Origin: Chaunax sp. Z400
Taxonomy: Eukaryota; Chordata; Actinopteri; Lophiiformes; Chaunacidae
Direction: 5' to 3'
Length of the DNA stretch: 64,000 nt
NCBI GenBank assembly: GCA_037577475.1
Contig: CM075188.1
Location: 13,081,501-13,145,500 of the forward strand
Each line of letters starts with the position of its first letter. The stretch's first letter is position 1. The translations under genes and the position numbers were made by a program. Of the stretch, positions 8,596-21,512 are shown piece after piece. The notes beneath the pieces were generated by a model, which was not told where the DNA came from, ran no database searches, and saw only the letters and a program-made list of their open reading frames with translations.

Positions 8596-10916
8596 TCATT
8601 CTAGCACCGCATCCTCACAAAACAGGTGGTGCTCAAAGCCAGTTTACCTTCAGGAGATGGCTCATCACCCCAGCCCTCGCAAAACTGAACTAAGTGTATT
8701 TGCATGAAGTTCTTAAGATTTGCAGTCACTTAGAAGTAAATATCAAAGTAATGTTAATGAAACCTGGAAAAGTCCCAAAATATCAAGATTAAAATCAAGA
8801 GTTATTTAAGTTTCAAACTGAAAACTGATAGTGGGCCTCTATCCACACAAGCTTATGATCTGACAGTAACAAAAAATCTTCTTTAGTAAATATTAGCTCT
8901 CCTTTCTTAAGAATAGGTATTAGTTGTTGCTAAATGCAAATAATAAAAATTGTACAAATTTCTAAATAGCAGAAGGCACCACTCCAGCATATGGTTAATG
9001 TTTATGCACAGTCTGTTGAAGATATATGAAATTGTATTAAAGTTATGCGATGGACAAACACTCCACACTCACAATAGCTCAACTGGAATTCCCGCCCCCC
9101 CAAAACAAGATAAGAAAAGTGAGGAAAAAAACCCCCCCAAAATATAAAATATACTAAAATATAAAAATGGATGCTACACAGCTAAGCCTCATTAGCTTCC
9201 TCTGTTTTGGACTCTCCAGCTCTTGTGTCCTATTGAGTTGATCTAATGACTAAGCACTTTTCAAAATGAAGAACATTAAAACCAGGACTTAATTGTTGAA
9301 TATACTCTCACAACTTTGCTAAAAGTTATTCACAAGTTCTGCAATGTATTTTGATTACTTGATAAGTTACACAGATAAATCTGTAACAGTAGCTTCATTT
9401 GAAGGCTGATATTTGGGAGGGTAAATGTTTTGTAGTTCGATGATGGCTCCCATATGTCTGACAGTGTGGTGAATGTGCTGATCCCAGACACACAGTAGCT
9501 CTGGTGGTCAGGAGGGCCAGATGAGGATGGCCTGGCCTCAGCTGCTCCAGGTTTACAATGTAAAGATACATCTGCTGCACCCCCCATCCCCTGCATTCAG
9601 GAGCTGACCTGAAACAGACAAGAACTAACAAAAAACATACACCTCAAGATTTACTGCCCAAGTGGTACAAAAAAAATTAGCTTGAAACATGTTAAGAAAA
9701 CACAGACATGGTCATTTTCCACATATGGCGCTGGTTATTTGCTGTAGTTGTAGTCTGAAAGAAGATTGAAACGGTTTCCAATAAGAGACGCCACTGTGGT
9801 CCAGGAAATGACACAGTCCCCGGCCTCCAGCTGGTCTTACCTCACTACTGAGGGTTGGTAGTAAATATCCCAAACTATCTAGCCTGGTTCCAGCCATTCT
9901 GTCTCTGTCTTTAAGCGCACACATGCACACAGCCGGATAAAACTGCCCAAAGATCTCAACTCTATGAGATGCTGCTGTCTGCAGCTCTGCTTTAAAATAT
10001 ATGCAGTGCCATGAATCAGTCTGGCAGAAGTTAATTTCAATTTACAGGTGTAGACACGTTTACTGAAGAGGTAAACTGATACGAATGTATCAGCCAACCA
10101 GATGATAATGAAACGCTAGACTGACAGGCAGGAAAAAGGCGAAGGGGGTTTATGCCATCATGAGGGATTCAGAGTAAGAACTTTTCTGGAGTATATTTAC
10201 ATATGTCTTCCAAGTGGCTAATAGTGTTTAAGGCTTCCTGACAGAAAATGATCAGTCTAGTAGGAAACAGATCCATGTGCGAGTGTTTGTATGAGCCACA
10301 GACAGCCCAGCATGGAGGCAAAGTTTTAAAATGTATCATGTATTTTAAAAAAAGTACCTGTGCAGTGGCAGGTATGACTGCCAAAAGCTCCTCCAGAGTG
10401 CATGGCCTGATAAGACGCCACACTCATCCCCAAATCCTGTCACCATTAGCATAGCTGCTTCTCAGACTGCAAGCACTGCTAAATCTCTGCCCCAGGCACC
10501 TGCTGAGAGCAGCTCCCTCTCCCCGTCCTCTTCCCATTCTCGCTAAATGAAAATAAACTATGCATTTGGCTGGTGAAAGGTAGAGTTAAGCACCCTGTTG
10601 TTTTAAGCCCCATTTCATTTTGCTGTCAAAATGAACAGCTGTGGATCTTGAGGACATCGGCCCTCAGTCAGTCCAAAAGGCTAATCCACACAAATGTGAA
10701 CCAATCGGCAAGAGTTAACCTATTGCCAAGGTAACCAAAGGAACAAAGCCAACTGCTTATTAACTCTTCAAATTGTGATAAAGCACAAGAGCTTTTTTGC
10801 CATCTGGGTATCTGTGTGTGAGTGTACATTAGGTGAAAAGGGAAAGTGTGTTGACTGACTGCCAGGTTGGATGTGGCTCTGTTTATTAGCCCACAGACAC
10901 TGACCCTAGATGTCAC

Positions 10917-10928
10917 GGGGGGGGGGGG
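10917..10928. repeat. Poly-G run
   Basis: Twelve consecutive G. A simple homopolymer, prone to sequencing length error. Confidence 0.9.
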
Positions 10929-11183
10929 TCATGAGGTGGTCACCGCCAGGTCAAAATGCTTCATGGCAGACAGACATGGAGACGCTCAGTTGTAGCCAAT
11001 CTAGTAAGCTTGTCAGGAAAAGCTGGCAGGTTGTTCAGCTGTAGAGCAGCTGGCAAGGAAAGTTTAGCATGCAGATAGTGGTAAGGATGAGAGGAGAGAC
11101 ACAAACACACAGGTGAAGACACCCACATTGACACATACAATAGAACAACTAGTATATACAGTATAAATACTAGTATAAATACA

Positions 11184-11217
11184 ACTAGTATATAGTGTTT
11201 CCACACTATATACTAGT
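11184..11217. repeat. Perfect inverted repeat (hairpin)
   Basis: Two exact 15-base arms, ACTAGTATATAGTGT and its complement, flank a four-base loop TTCC. Further ACTAGTATA-like words occur just to the left (11148-11175). It may be the end of an AT-rich MITE, or a cruciform-type simple repeat. Confidence 0.85.
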
Positions 11218-13977
11218 ACCATCATTTGAGCACTCTTGACCAGGATACTGTTTGGCACTCGGTATACAACAACTTAACGCACCATGGCAATTACACAAAG
11301 GACACTGCTGTAATTTAAGCAAAAACTTCGTAAAGCTGCTTTTTTGAATGTTGAAGATTGAGCTACGACTGCAAACAATTATTTTAATTAGCAATCACTC
11401 TTCTACTTTTGATATGAATCCATTAAGCCTTTGGCCCTCGATAAATCAAAGTAAGGGCTGAGCTGGCAGGCACGGGGGAAGCACAGGTTGGCTTTCAGAA
11501 CGTGGGTTTTATTTAGTCTAAAACAGACAGAAAGAAAGCAATTTACAATTAAACTGCCTGAGAAACTGAACACAAAAGGTAATATACATGTATAATAGCT
11601 GATCATGCCATTAATTAGACATAGATATAATCTCTAAAATATAAACTGCAAATACAACCAATTGATGATCTGTTATGCGGCACATTAATGAAAAGTGAAG
11701 GCGAAACATAGTCACTTCAATATCAAACTGGGACATTATTACTTATATTTCCTGATACCTGTTTACACACAAAGTCATGCGCAGACATTCCACAGAGAAC
11801 TGTGGAGTCAGCACAAGTGTCTGTGTAACAAGGTTTTGAGCACAAATCTTTCAGTTTCATCCAGTGGAGCAGCTTTTCCTGCACACTCCATTTCCAGGCT
11901 CATAGAGGCTCAGTGCTATTCACACTAAACCGCCATACGGTACGAGCAGGTAGAAGGGAAGGGAAACTAAACATACATTTAGGAAGGCTTAGTGTATTAT
12001 GATGTCTTGGCCTTGAGTCAGCTGTTGTTTGGCAGGCCAAAAGGACAAAGTTCATGAGCCGGTTAAGTCAGAAATTCAGACGTTTTTTTTTTTATTCTTT
12101 GCTGACTTGGTATTAACTAGGTCAAAATGGGTCAGAGGTGCTCATGAAATAACAACTCATCATACATCATACACACATATATGTATGCACACACAAGGCC
12201 GGACTAAAAGAAGGAAGTAGGAAACATTTGATTTGTTGGTTTTAGAAATGGATTTGTAAGTTGAGGCATCATTGTGGCTTAAAATATAATGAGGCAAGGC
12301 CATTTAAGGCTGTGTGTACATCCTGCAGCATAAAAGAATAATGAAATCTTTTCACTGATCACATGTTAGTCCTTACTGTGAATTGTAACCTGCTAAATCC
12401 AGTCCACATGAAATCCCCTAACACGAATATAAACAAAATAAAAACATACAAGCCACGGGCTTTGCATCATTCAAACAACCTGGAAGGCAGGAGAAGAGAT
12501 GGAAAGAGAAAGACAAGCAGCAGCATAAATAATTCTCCCTCCTCTGCACTATCAGAGGCAACAGTTCTGGCTGCCAGCCACTCTGACTAGGAGTCCTGGT
12601 GCTATATTCATTATGTTAATGCTGAGACAACACTGAAGCAGCCCAGATGAGATTATGCCTCACTCTCTGGCCTACGCCACTGTTTGAAGTACGTTTAAAC
12701 TCTGACCCGCTAAGAAGAGGTGCATCAAGCAAGCGTTTGGTAATTTTTCACTTCTCCGTCACTTAGTCGTTCTAATTTGTGAGGGTTGAATACAGGGATG
12801 TTCTAGGACTACAAATTCAGCTCCGGAGTCTCATTTAAAAATCAGTGCGTAGGATCCATAATAAAAGTGTACACATGCACAAAAGCCAAAAATGCAATGC
12901 GACAGAGTTAATCAGATTTATTAAACCATGCGCATGCAGAACCGTAGGCAATGTTCTCTTTATAAATCAAAGGCGACCTAAAAATATGCACACGTGGATC
13001 AGACTCATATCCCGCCCTCCACACATATTCAACCATACAGGGTCAGTGCAAACCATCTCATCAGTGTTGATCAATAGAAATGGATTGTTGACGTATGGAG
13101 GATCATGACAACAACTGAGAGAAAGATGCAGGAAAGTCAATTTTGACACAGAAAATCGAGGTGCTTGTTGGTGAGGTGGAGGTTAGAAAACACATTCTTC
13201 CTGTCAAGTAATCCTCTTGCAGTGTGAGGATCAGATGAGAGTCATTCATCATGCAGCATTACGCATAAGGGTAACTGCAGTATTGATATGTTTACAGAGA
13301 TCAGACTGACTGCTTAACATCCTCCAAATGATCGTGACAGTCGGTGGTATCCCCCATCCTGGGATATCATTTCAGAATTAAAGTCTGATTGGTGAACACG
13401 ACTTGTTTATATTTTTATCTAAGTTCTGTTATGGTGAACTTGGCCTGTGTTATGGCATTATTTCTAGACTTAATGCAATCCATATGTGTAAGTGGTGAAG
13501 ATGCCTGGTGAGGTGACCGGAGAAGGTAGATTACGTCTGGCAGCAACCACGCTGTCCTTGTGCTCTGTGTGCCTGTCAGCACAGTTGTGTTCACTGCAGC
13601 AATTAAAACACAAAAAAACCGATATGAAAACTAAAAGTGTACCTGGTGACATATGCACATTATCAGCTCTGTTCTGCTGTTTTTAATAGTTGATGTCATC
13701 GTACATTTCCACAAGGTCTGATTACATTTTCATCAGATACCATGCAGTCTTACCCTCTGCTCTGTGCTCCGGGGCTGAAGAATGTGCCAATTAAATATTA
13801 AGTGGATTGATTGATTGAGATTCAAGTTGGCTCAAACCTGTTCGACTGAGCGGCGCTTATTAAATAGTTATTGTTCACTACAAGCACAAGTACAAATAGC
13901 AATGACGGTTTAAATGTTTAAACGCTGTAAACTCCACTTCTCTTCCACACACTGAAAGATAGTGAGGTCGGGGGTAA

Positions 13978-13999
13978 CAATATATATATATATATATTG
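13978..13999. repeat. (TA)n tract inside a CAATAT…ATATTG palindrome
   Basis: Alternating TA of about 20 bases bounded by AA and TT, so the whole is self-complementary. Confidence 0.9.
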
Positions 14000-15188
14000 T
14001 TAAAACATACCAATCAGCACACAGATGCAGCAGTGCGCTGGGTTTTTCCCCAATTTGTCCAATGGCCCACATGCCTGGTTGAGGAAGAATCTTCAGGAGC
14101 ACCAACAGACAGTGAGGATGAATTATTCAGTGGAGTAACCTAATGGCCTACCTGTACTCTCATCATGCTCACAGCGCTCTGTTTCAGAAATAAAGGATGC
14201 AAATCCACACTGATGCGCTCACTCAAGTGGTAAGACTGCTCACATGAGCAGGGCATGGATGCACACATAATGTCGAAGAAAAGGGAGAAACCAAGAGAAC
14301 ATGCAGCACAGATGGGAGACAGAGCAGGATCAGAGATAGGATCAATACTGCTGCAATAACACTGCTATGGCAGATTTACAGATTAGTCCGTTCAGAGCCT
14401 GGCCCTTTGCTTAGATGAAGCCCAAGCCTTCGATTCCATCCCAGCAGATACCAACACCTTGATCAGTATGTAAATGTCAGCTTTTATCTGCATAGCCCAA
14501 CCCTCATTTAGTTGGCATTTTCTCAGGAACATCCAAGGTTACTGCTGAATCATTGGTGGATTAACAGTGCGAGAAAGCAGTGTTTTGGATATAATGAATA
14601 CATGCTTGGTGTTTGACCATGGATAGGCAGTGAGGGTATGTAGGCATCAGTATAAAAACTTGATTAAATCATCCATTAATTCAATTTCCGACCTTTGAAA
14701 AACACTGAAAAATACTGCTGTGGCGTAGGAGCAAATTCAGTGCAGCAAGACAAGTTTTATGAGTGGAAGGGGAAATGTGAGACATCATTATGCAGTCTGC
14801 TACCATTTGTCATATATATTGGGAGAAACGGGAGCCATTGTAAAGCCGGTCCCTTGTCTCTGAAGGTGTGATCAGCTTTAAACCAATAGATGTCTCTAAT
14901 ATGTAAGCATTACATGGCCGCACACGCAGAATTATTTAGTATTAAAACCATGCAGATTTGATATACAGCAGGAATAGTCATACTCCAAGTGTGTATTAAG
15001 TGTGGTGCCTGGATTTCATCCAAAAGAAAATCTGCATAGACCTGCAGTGTCCTGAGCTAGCAATAATATCTGTGCTATCTGCTGTGGAACTGCTACTCTT
15101 GGTTTGTTCAGTGCCTTAATTTCAGCTTTGGATAGTGCTGTTTTGGCTGAGTGCCACTCTGAAGTTATCGCTCTCTATCTCTCACCAG

Positions 15189-15249
15189 GGATGACCTTTT
15201 CCGTGTGGAGTTGGACATCGTTGCAGGAGACGAAATGTTCTACAGCAAG
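15189..15249 (+). CDS. sema6b: Semaphorin 6B, sema-domain exon (first visible)
   Basis: Acceptor CACCAG precedes the exon and donor GTGAGC follows. It starts with the third base of a split codon and encodes DDLFRVELDIVAGDEMFYSK. This matches the early sema-domain segment where human SEMA6B has DRDNLYRVEL (from memory), at about residue 75-95. The preceding exon, with signal peptide and first blade, must end in phase 2 and was not found. The product is a transmembrane guidance cue that acts at the cell surface through plexin-A receptors. Confidence 0.85.
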
Positions 15250-15390
15250 GTGAGCACTTTATAGACAGTTACAACCTTCAACTGGTTGTGATGTTTGTCA
15301 TTGGGAAAATGTTATTTTCTACTATAGAGATATGTAAATGATATTGAACTTACTGACTAGTAGTGCACATGTTTTTTTTTTGATGTATAG

Positions 15391-15453
15391 AAAAGAACAT
15401 GGGAGTCAAACAAGAATGATATCAGGATCTGCAGGATGAAGGGCAAGCATGAG
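15391..15453 (+). CDS. sema6b: Semaphorin 6B, sema-domain exon 2 of window
   Basis: A 63-base exon, phase 0 on both sides, behind a T-run and TAG acceptor, donor GTGAGA. It encodes 21 residues including the strongly conserved CRMKGKHE segment, where the Cys is one of the disulfide cysteines of the sema fold. The 141-base intron before it is the shortest of the gene; the one after it is 9.3 kb. Confidence 0.9.
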
Positions 15454-15984
15454 GTGAGACAGTGTGTCTGCTTTTCCATCTTCTCTTTCTTATTAAAACA
15501 GTGTTAAAACAGCACATTAAACCTGTACTAATATATTTTTGTTAGTTGAACAACCTGTAAACATAAGTATTAGTCTAGAGCAAAGTTATCTTTCATTTAG
15601 AGTCATGCTTCTGGCTACTTGGCAGTTTACTGTCCGTCTAGCTCCTGTTTTGCTCTTTATCAACTCACGAGTAAAACGTTTGGATCTTAAGCTGCTTAAT
15701 GCTTTGCTCAACAGCGTGCCACTGACAGTTTGTACTGAAAACACTGGTGAGACTAACTGAAAACAGCTCAGCTACAGGCCGTAAAAACAAAAGTCACTAA
15801 AATGTCTCATAGAGCTGGAGTCAAGTTATATTCCTTGGGGATTGACTCTTTGAGCCACTGTCCTATATAAGCAGTAATGTGATCCATTGTAAATATTAAT
15901 GTAAATATTAATTATACTGTAGCTGCTTTAGAGAGTTCCATCATAAATAATGATGTGATAATAATGATTTTTTTGATGTGTGAA

Positions 15985-16086
15985 AGTACAGCTGAAGAGT
16001 AGACAGGAAATGTGGGAGAGAGCATGGTGGAAGACATGTGGCAAAGGGTTACGCGTGGAATTGAACCCACGCCAGCCGCCAGCCAT
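15985..16086 (-). mobile_element. tRNA-derived SINE, B-box half and tail
   Basis: On the minus strand a B-box-like GGTTCAATTCC lies at about 16060-16070, preceded by a GC-rich stretch and followed by the CCCTTTGCCACATGTC sequence and a CT-rich tail. This order is that of a tRNA-derived SINE common in percomorph introns (family recalled, not searched). The A-box half is at 17186-17256 beyond an insertion. Confidence 0.6.
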
Positions 16087-17185
16087 TAGGGTGGATCTAT
16101 GATTTTTCTAACTCAGGGGCCACGAAGGGGCCTCATTCTACACAGAGGGGCCAAGTAATATGTCCAACATCCATGTACATTTCCTTATTCAGTAAGATCT
16201 ATATATATTTAATTCCTTGTTTGCCATTGGCTCTATAGCTTTGGAAAAAAGACACATATAATTAGATATATTTTGCAAATTATGCCTTGTTCAAGTACAT
16301 TTTGTACGTCAAAGAATATTAGTAAATACAAGTTCTTAATTTTCATATTTATTTAATTTTAAATTGGGTGCAGAGAACATAACACAGAAGACACTTTTTT
16401 TTCCAAATACAGTCTATAACACATGAACTTAAAACAGGTAATGTATATTATTACAGCATATATAGCAGAACAGAAAAACTGACAGTTAGCTTAGCCACTG
16501 AAGTGAGGCCATCTTTGAATGTTATGTCAGAATTCTTATATCATTCTCAGAATTCATGCATTCATGCATCATTAATGGCATCCTGAATTCAAGCCAGGAC
16601 TCACTTCCATCATTTTTTTCAAGCATTGGTTTAATTTACTGAGTGATGATTGTGGCATGACTGAAACATTATTTCACAAATAAGGAGAGCCTTTCAGATG
16701 GTGAGCTGGAGTGTGAAGGCTTGTGACTGTATGTGAGAACCATTGACGGTAACTTGTTATAACTACCTAAGTTCAGTAACAACAGCAAGTAAACGCTCTT
16801 TCATATGTTAACACAAACTCACCATCAAGCTCCTGTGGGGGATGGAAAGACCGTGCATTTCTGCATGACTCCACGCAGGTGTGGTCTCATGCCACGTTCA
16901 AGTCACATCAGAATTAGCAAATCTAGTAATCCAAAAGTTATAAATAAGATTCTCGACATCCACGTTGCATCATAAGTCATAAGCAAGGGAATCCTTCCCA
17001 TTGTAAGCTTCCCTCGCACATGACATAAATGCAGCATCACTATAGTTACAAGATGTATTTGAGGCTCTACCAAAAAACAAAACAAAAAAAAAAAGGCAAG
17101 TGACAGGACAGGGGCACTTCAGTGGCTGGTCAGATTTCAGCTGGGGCCAGTGCCACTCGGGGCCCCATCCCTGGATCTGCCCATG
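16087..17185. mobile_element. hAT-like DNA element inserted in the SINE
   Basis: The left end reads TAGGGTGGATCT and the right end, reverse-complemented, CATGGGCAGATCC, both close to a CAGGGGCGGATC-type terminal inverted repeat of fish hAT elements. Subterminal GGGGCC-rich stretches are mirrored too (16118-16156 and 17140-17165). No transposase frame is seen, so it is a non-autonomous, old copy. A clean 8-base target duplication was not found. Confidence 0.5.
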
Positions 17186-17256
17186 GACCAGAGGACTGTG
17201 GCCTCAATATACTGTATGAGGCGCACACTCTACTGACTGAGCTGAATGTGCCCCAG
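17186..17256 (-). mobile_element. tRNA-derived SINE, A-box half
   Basis: On the minus strand the sequence ATTCAGCTCAGTCAGTAGAG (about 17228-17247) is an RNA polymerase III A-box with tRNA-like context. It is followed by the GAGGCC-ACAGTCCTC segment usual for the same SINE. In an uninterrupted copy the B-box lies about 50 bases further; here it is 1.1 kb away. Confidence 0.6.
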
Positions 17257-17851
17257 AACACTCTCTCTGTTGCTTTAAAATGACAGAACTGTTATTTTTA
17301 CCCATACAAAAAGAGACTTTTATCAATGTTAAATTGTTAAAACTGGGCCAACAAGTTCAAATAGTCAATAATACAAAAATAGAATCTAATATCATTTGTA
17401 GCACAAAATCTCTCTCCATTTATTGGTCTTTAAAGTACCTCAACATCTCATTTACATGTTCTTCACTTGTTTTTACTGGAAGTGAGTTTGAAGTGAGTGT
17501 CTGAGCTGTTACTCACAGTAGTCAACAGTGTCATTTGCATCTTGAAACCTAACAAGTTTTGGATGCAAACAAGCATGAAATTTATGTTGTACCTCCAAGC
17601 AACTAGAGATATACAGTATGTAAAGATTATCGACTTTAGAAGTACAGTTTGGTGTATTATGTTGAAATCATGTCCAGTCAGTCTGAGCTTCTGTCTTATA
17701 CTATCTCTCATTCTTATACATATTATTATGGAACATGTTTTACCTGTCGGCATGGAGTTTTGATTTCATTGCACCATTCATCTGACTATCATGGCACCCC
17801 CTCAAGGAGAAAGGGGTGTTTGACCATGTATTATCACATTCTCCCTACTCA

Positions 17852-17876
17852 ACACACACACACACACACACACACA
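17852..17876. repeat. (CA)n microsatellite
   Basis: About 12 uninterrupted CA units. Confidence 0.95.
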
Positions 17877-18228
17877 ATTCTATCTGTTACACTACTTGTT
17901 CCACCAACATGGTTTGTGCCCTCAGAAAATGTAGGTGGGCGTTGGGAAACCGAGGCAGTCAGGAAGAGATGGGGTGAAACGTCCCAGCAGCCACCAGCCA
18001 CCAACCCACGCCTGAATACCTCTTATATCTCCAACACACACATCCCTGGCTGTGTAGCGGTGATGGTCGTGGTTAGCGGCAGAAACATGGGCTCTATCCC
18101 CTTAGGGCACAGAAAAATATGACTTATTTAACACAGTGAGAGAACACCTGACTTTAAATCTGTTTGAGGCAGTAACAGACAGACACACAATTGAGATGAG
18201 GGGAGAGTGACGAAAACCTAGGCTGAGG

Positions 18229-18317
18229 GGACGGAGAGAGAAAGAGAGGTGAGAGAGGAGAAGGGGAGGATAAAGAAGGAAAGGAAAGGAAAGGACAGGA
18301 AAGGAAGGGAGGGGGGG
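18229..18317. repeat. Purine-rich low-complexity tract
   Basis: Nearly 90 bases almost wholly A/G on the plus strand, with GGAAA-type repeats and a closing G-run. Such tracts can form triplex DNA; no function is implied. Confidence 0.8.
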
Positions 18318-21300
18318 TCCCTGTTGGCCAGCCCCGAGGAGAGCTGTGGGGCTGAATGAGATATGAAAGGTCTTTTTGCCCTAATGACTGTGCTGCCTGG
18401 TAGGCTGTGAGTCACAATGTGAGGAAGATAAGAACACTGCCAGGTCCTCTCAGTCAGCTCTCTGGGCTCAGGCGCATATGAATGGATGAGTTTCTGTCTG
18501 CATATGCTTATACACAAGAGAACATTCAGTCACACACACATTTTAAGGTACAGTATAACTAATATAGATTCCTGAAAGCATATTTTTTAAGTCACTGTAT
18601 ATAATTCCCCCCCCCCCCAAAATATAACTAAGAATACAATTATTTCCATTCTAAATAACAGTAGGTGTATGGAAAAAAAAGTATGAAAAAAGTATGAAAA
18701 GTTGTAAAGTACACATATCTGGGAGTATAATGTAATCCTGTAAAACAACAACACAAACTACAGCCTCAAAAATGACTGTCAAGTGATTTATTACTTTTTG
18801 AAACACAAAAGGTGCCACATTTTAAAGATGCTGTTGAGTTTTCTTCTGAGCACACCCGTTGATCAGTGTTAAAGCATGATAAAAAATAGTAATCACTATT
18901 CACTGCTCCGTAGCACTACTGATGGTCACTTTTACCACATGGTTCTGTACCTTTAAATGGTGAAGATCTCTATTAATGCTAAAGAAAAATCTTTCAAAAT
19001 AACCTGCAATGTGAATATAATGACCACACAAGTGCAATGATTTTGTTTTATTGAAGTAAAACATCTTAGGAATCATGATTAGGGTCTACATATATGGCCA
19101 TCTTTCAATGAAAAATCATTATCACTTAGCGGTAATGCAGCCTTTAAGACCTGTGAAAGATATTGTGATGCTATGATGCAAATTTAATATCGCAATTTCA
19201 ATAATACAGTGATGCAATGCCTAACTACAGTGTTTGCGGCAGGGCTTTTGGCTTTTGCATTGAAATGCATTTGATGGCTGAAGTGTTTTTGTTCTCCACT
19301 GTTGCCATTATGCTCATCATGTTCAATCTGACTGAATATTTAATAGGCCATCATCTTTTTATGACTCTAATACATGCTTACACACAAAATGGAGGCACTT
19401 TCACACACATGTAGGTGGGATTGATGATGCTCATGTAATTGTATATACTGTGTGTTCATACATATTCATGATTTCTAGTGTGTTTTTATACGCTCTCTGT
19501 TTCTCCCTTCCTCTCTTTCTCTCTTCCACTTCACCTCCTGAAAATGCCCTGTTCTTCTTGGGGGTTGGTCTCACATGTGACACATTCACTTCCTCGTAAT
19601 TGGTTTAGTAATTAAATGTTTCTGCTTGGTTGAACACAAAGGACATAGTATTCACCCTAATTAGACTGAAAATTCAATATCCTGATTCTTTTGACTTTTT
19701 CAGTCTCTTGTGTTGCCCAAGCGATTGTTACTGATGAATGCAACAGTCAGCCTCGCTGTCACTCACTCTGCATATTCCCATCATATTTTCCTTTGTCGTT
19801 TTTCCCCCCGTTGTCTCTTTAACGCTCCTGCATTTTGCCCTTTTCATGTGTCTGTCGCTCCCTCCCCTCATTTCACTTCTCACCTTTCTCTTCTTGTTCA
19901 AGCAAAAGAGAGGCATATTTGGAGGGTCTGACGTTCCCCATAGATGGCTCTTTGCCAACACATCAGGCCATAGCAGCATGGTATGAACATGCAAACAAAG
20001 GGAGTTCCATATAGAGCACTTTTAAAGAGCGGCTGGGCATCATTATAAGTACCACTTAGTGAGATTGTATGATCAATATTGAATTGATAGTGCTCTCTAA
20101 GGATCTCTGGGTTTTCAATCGCCCGACCTAAATGCCTCTACTGGGCTGGACAAGCAGAGGATTCAGTTTCATAGCCTTTTTATGGCACCTTTACACATAT
20201 ATTAATGCTGAAAAGTAGTCGTGCCTTTTGATCTTTGGAATTTTTTACTAATTTTCTTTTTTTTTCTTTTCATGGAAAGATGGTTTCAAGGTGACTCTGA
20301 AGGTTGGTCATCTTCTCCATAGCATATATCCAAAACAATGTACTCTACTCTAGGATCACCAGAGGAATGGAGGATGATATGTCATACTGATGCATTTGCT
20401 GTACAACGTTTTGTGGGGCTACAAAAATGCAAAATGGAGGAAAGAAAGCTACTGTATGTTCACTTCAGATGTAATGATGAAGCAGTGAAATATTTTTGTG
20501 CAGTGTTAATTTGTCTTTAATGACATCTGACTTATTTCCCATCTTTTGGACTTCTGTATTAATTTACCCTTAGTTTTAGAGATAAGCTGTAACTGTGGGG
20601 GACACTATATATCTGCATTTCCCATGTATAGCACATATCTGATGTCATTATAGGCTTTTGTCAGAAATTGCCTCTATTACGTTTTAGGGAATAAAGCTGA
20701 TTTATCTCAAAACACTTACCATAATGTGCATTCTCGTCCTCATGTATTCCCAGTTATCCTCCAGGCGAGCATAAAATATCAAATGTATTCATCACAGAAG
20801 ACTATTTGCCACCATTTTCTCTGCACTTTGTCAGATACAGAGCTATCCAGAAGTGATTCAGGGTGGTCAGGGGCTGGAATCCTGTTTATGTGTTTGAACG
20901 TCTGGTGTGTGTGTATGTTTCCACCAGAGAGTGGAGCTCAGCTGACCCACAGTCTGCAGGTCTTGCTGCTGGTCGGTTCCATTTCTGACGCTGCCACATG
21001 GCTGACTGGTCTGGAGAAACTCTTGCTAGTTTTCTCTCCTTCATTTGTGTCTCTCTTTCCTTCTCTCTTTTAACCCATCTCTATTATCTCACTTTCCCCA
21101 CCTCTCTCCTTGCGATCCTTCCGGTTGTTTGTGGCCTATGGTATGGTCAGTCAGAATTACCATCAAACAGAGAGGAAGGGTTGCAGAGGGACGTGGATTA
21201 GCTTTAACATGCTGAGTAAGACGGCAGCATGCAGAACAGCAAATTACTGCTAATTTGGTATCCTCCACATACAAGCATAAACACACAGATTCTTCCTGTC

Positions 21301-21396
21301 AAAGAGTCACTGCTGTCAAAATAGTGCGTCAGGGATTTTTTGGGAAATGACTAGCTTGTTGTTAATGAGGGGAGAAGAAGGCTTGCCAAACCTTTC

Positions 21397-21425
21397 TGTG
21401 TGTGTGTGTGTGTGTGTATATTTTT

Positions 21426-21503
<78 letters not shown>

Positions 21504-21512
21504 TGAGTGAGT
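21397..21512. repeat. Large compound (GT)n / T-run / (GT)n / (GAGT)n microsatellite
   Basis: A first (TG)n tract at 21397-21417, then T10, then an uninterrupted (GT)n of about 70 bases, then GAGT units. Long His-Thr frames on the minus strand here are artefacts of the repeat. Confidence 0.95.

Larger units (their letters stand above)
8596..15188. other. Non-coding stretch before the first visible semaphorin exon
   Basis: This is probably intron of the semaphorin gene, because the preceding coding exon (start of the sema domain) was not found here by eye. It holds a G12 run (10917-10928), an inverted repeat at 11184-11217, and an AT palindrome at 13978-13999. I found no convincing coding exon; missing a short one is possible. 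Confidence 0.55.
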
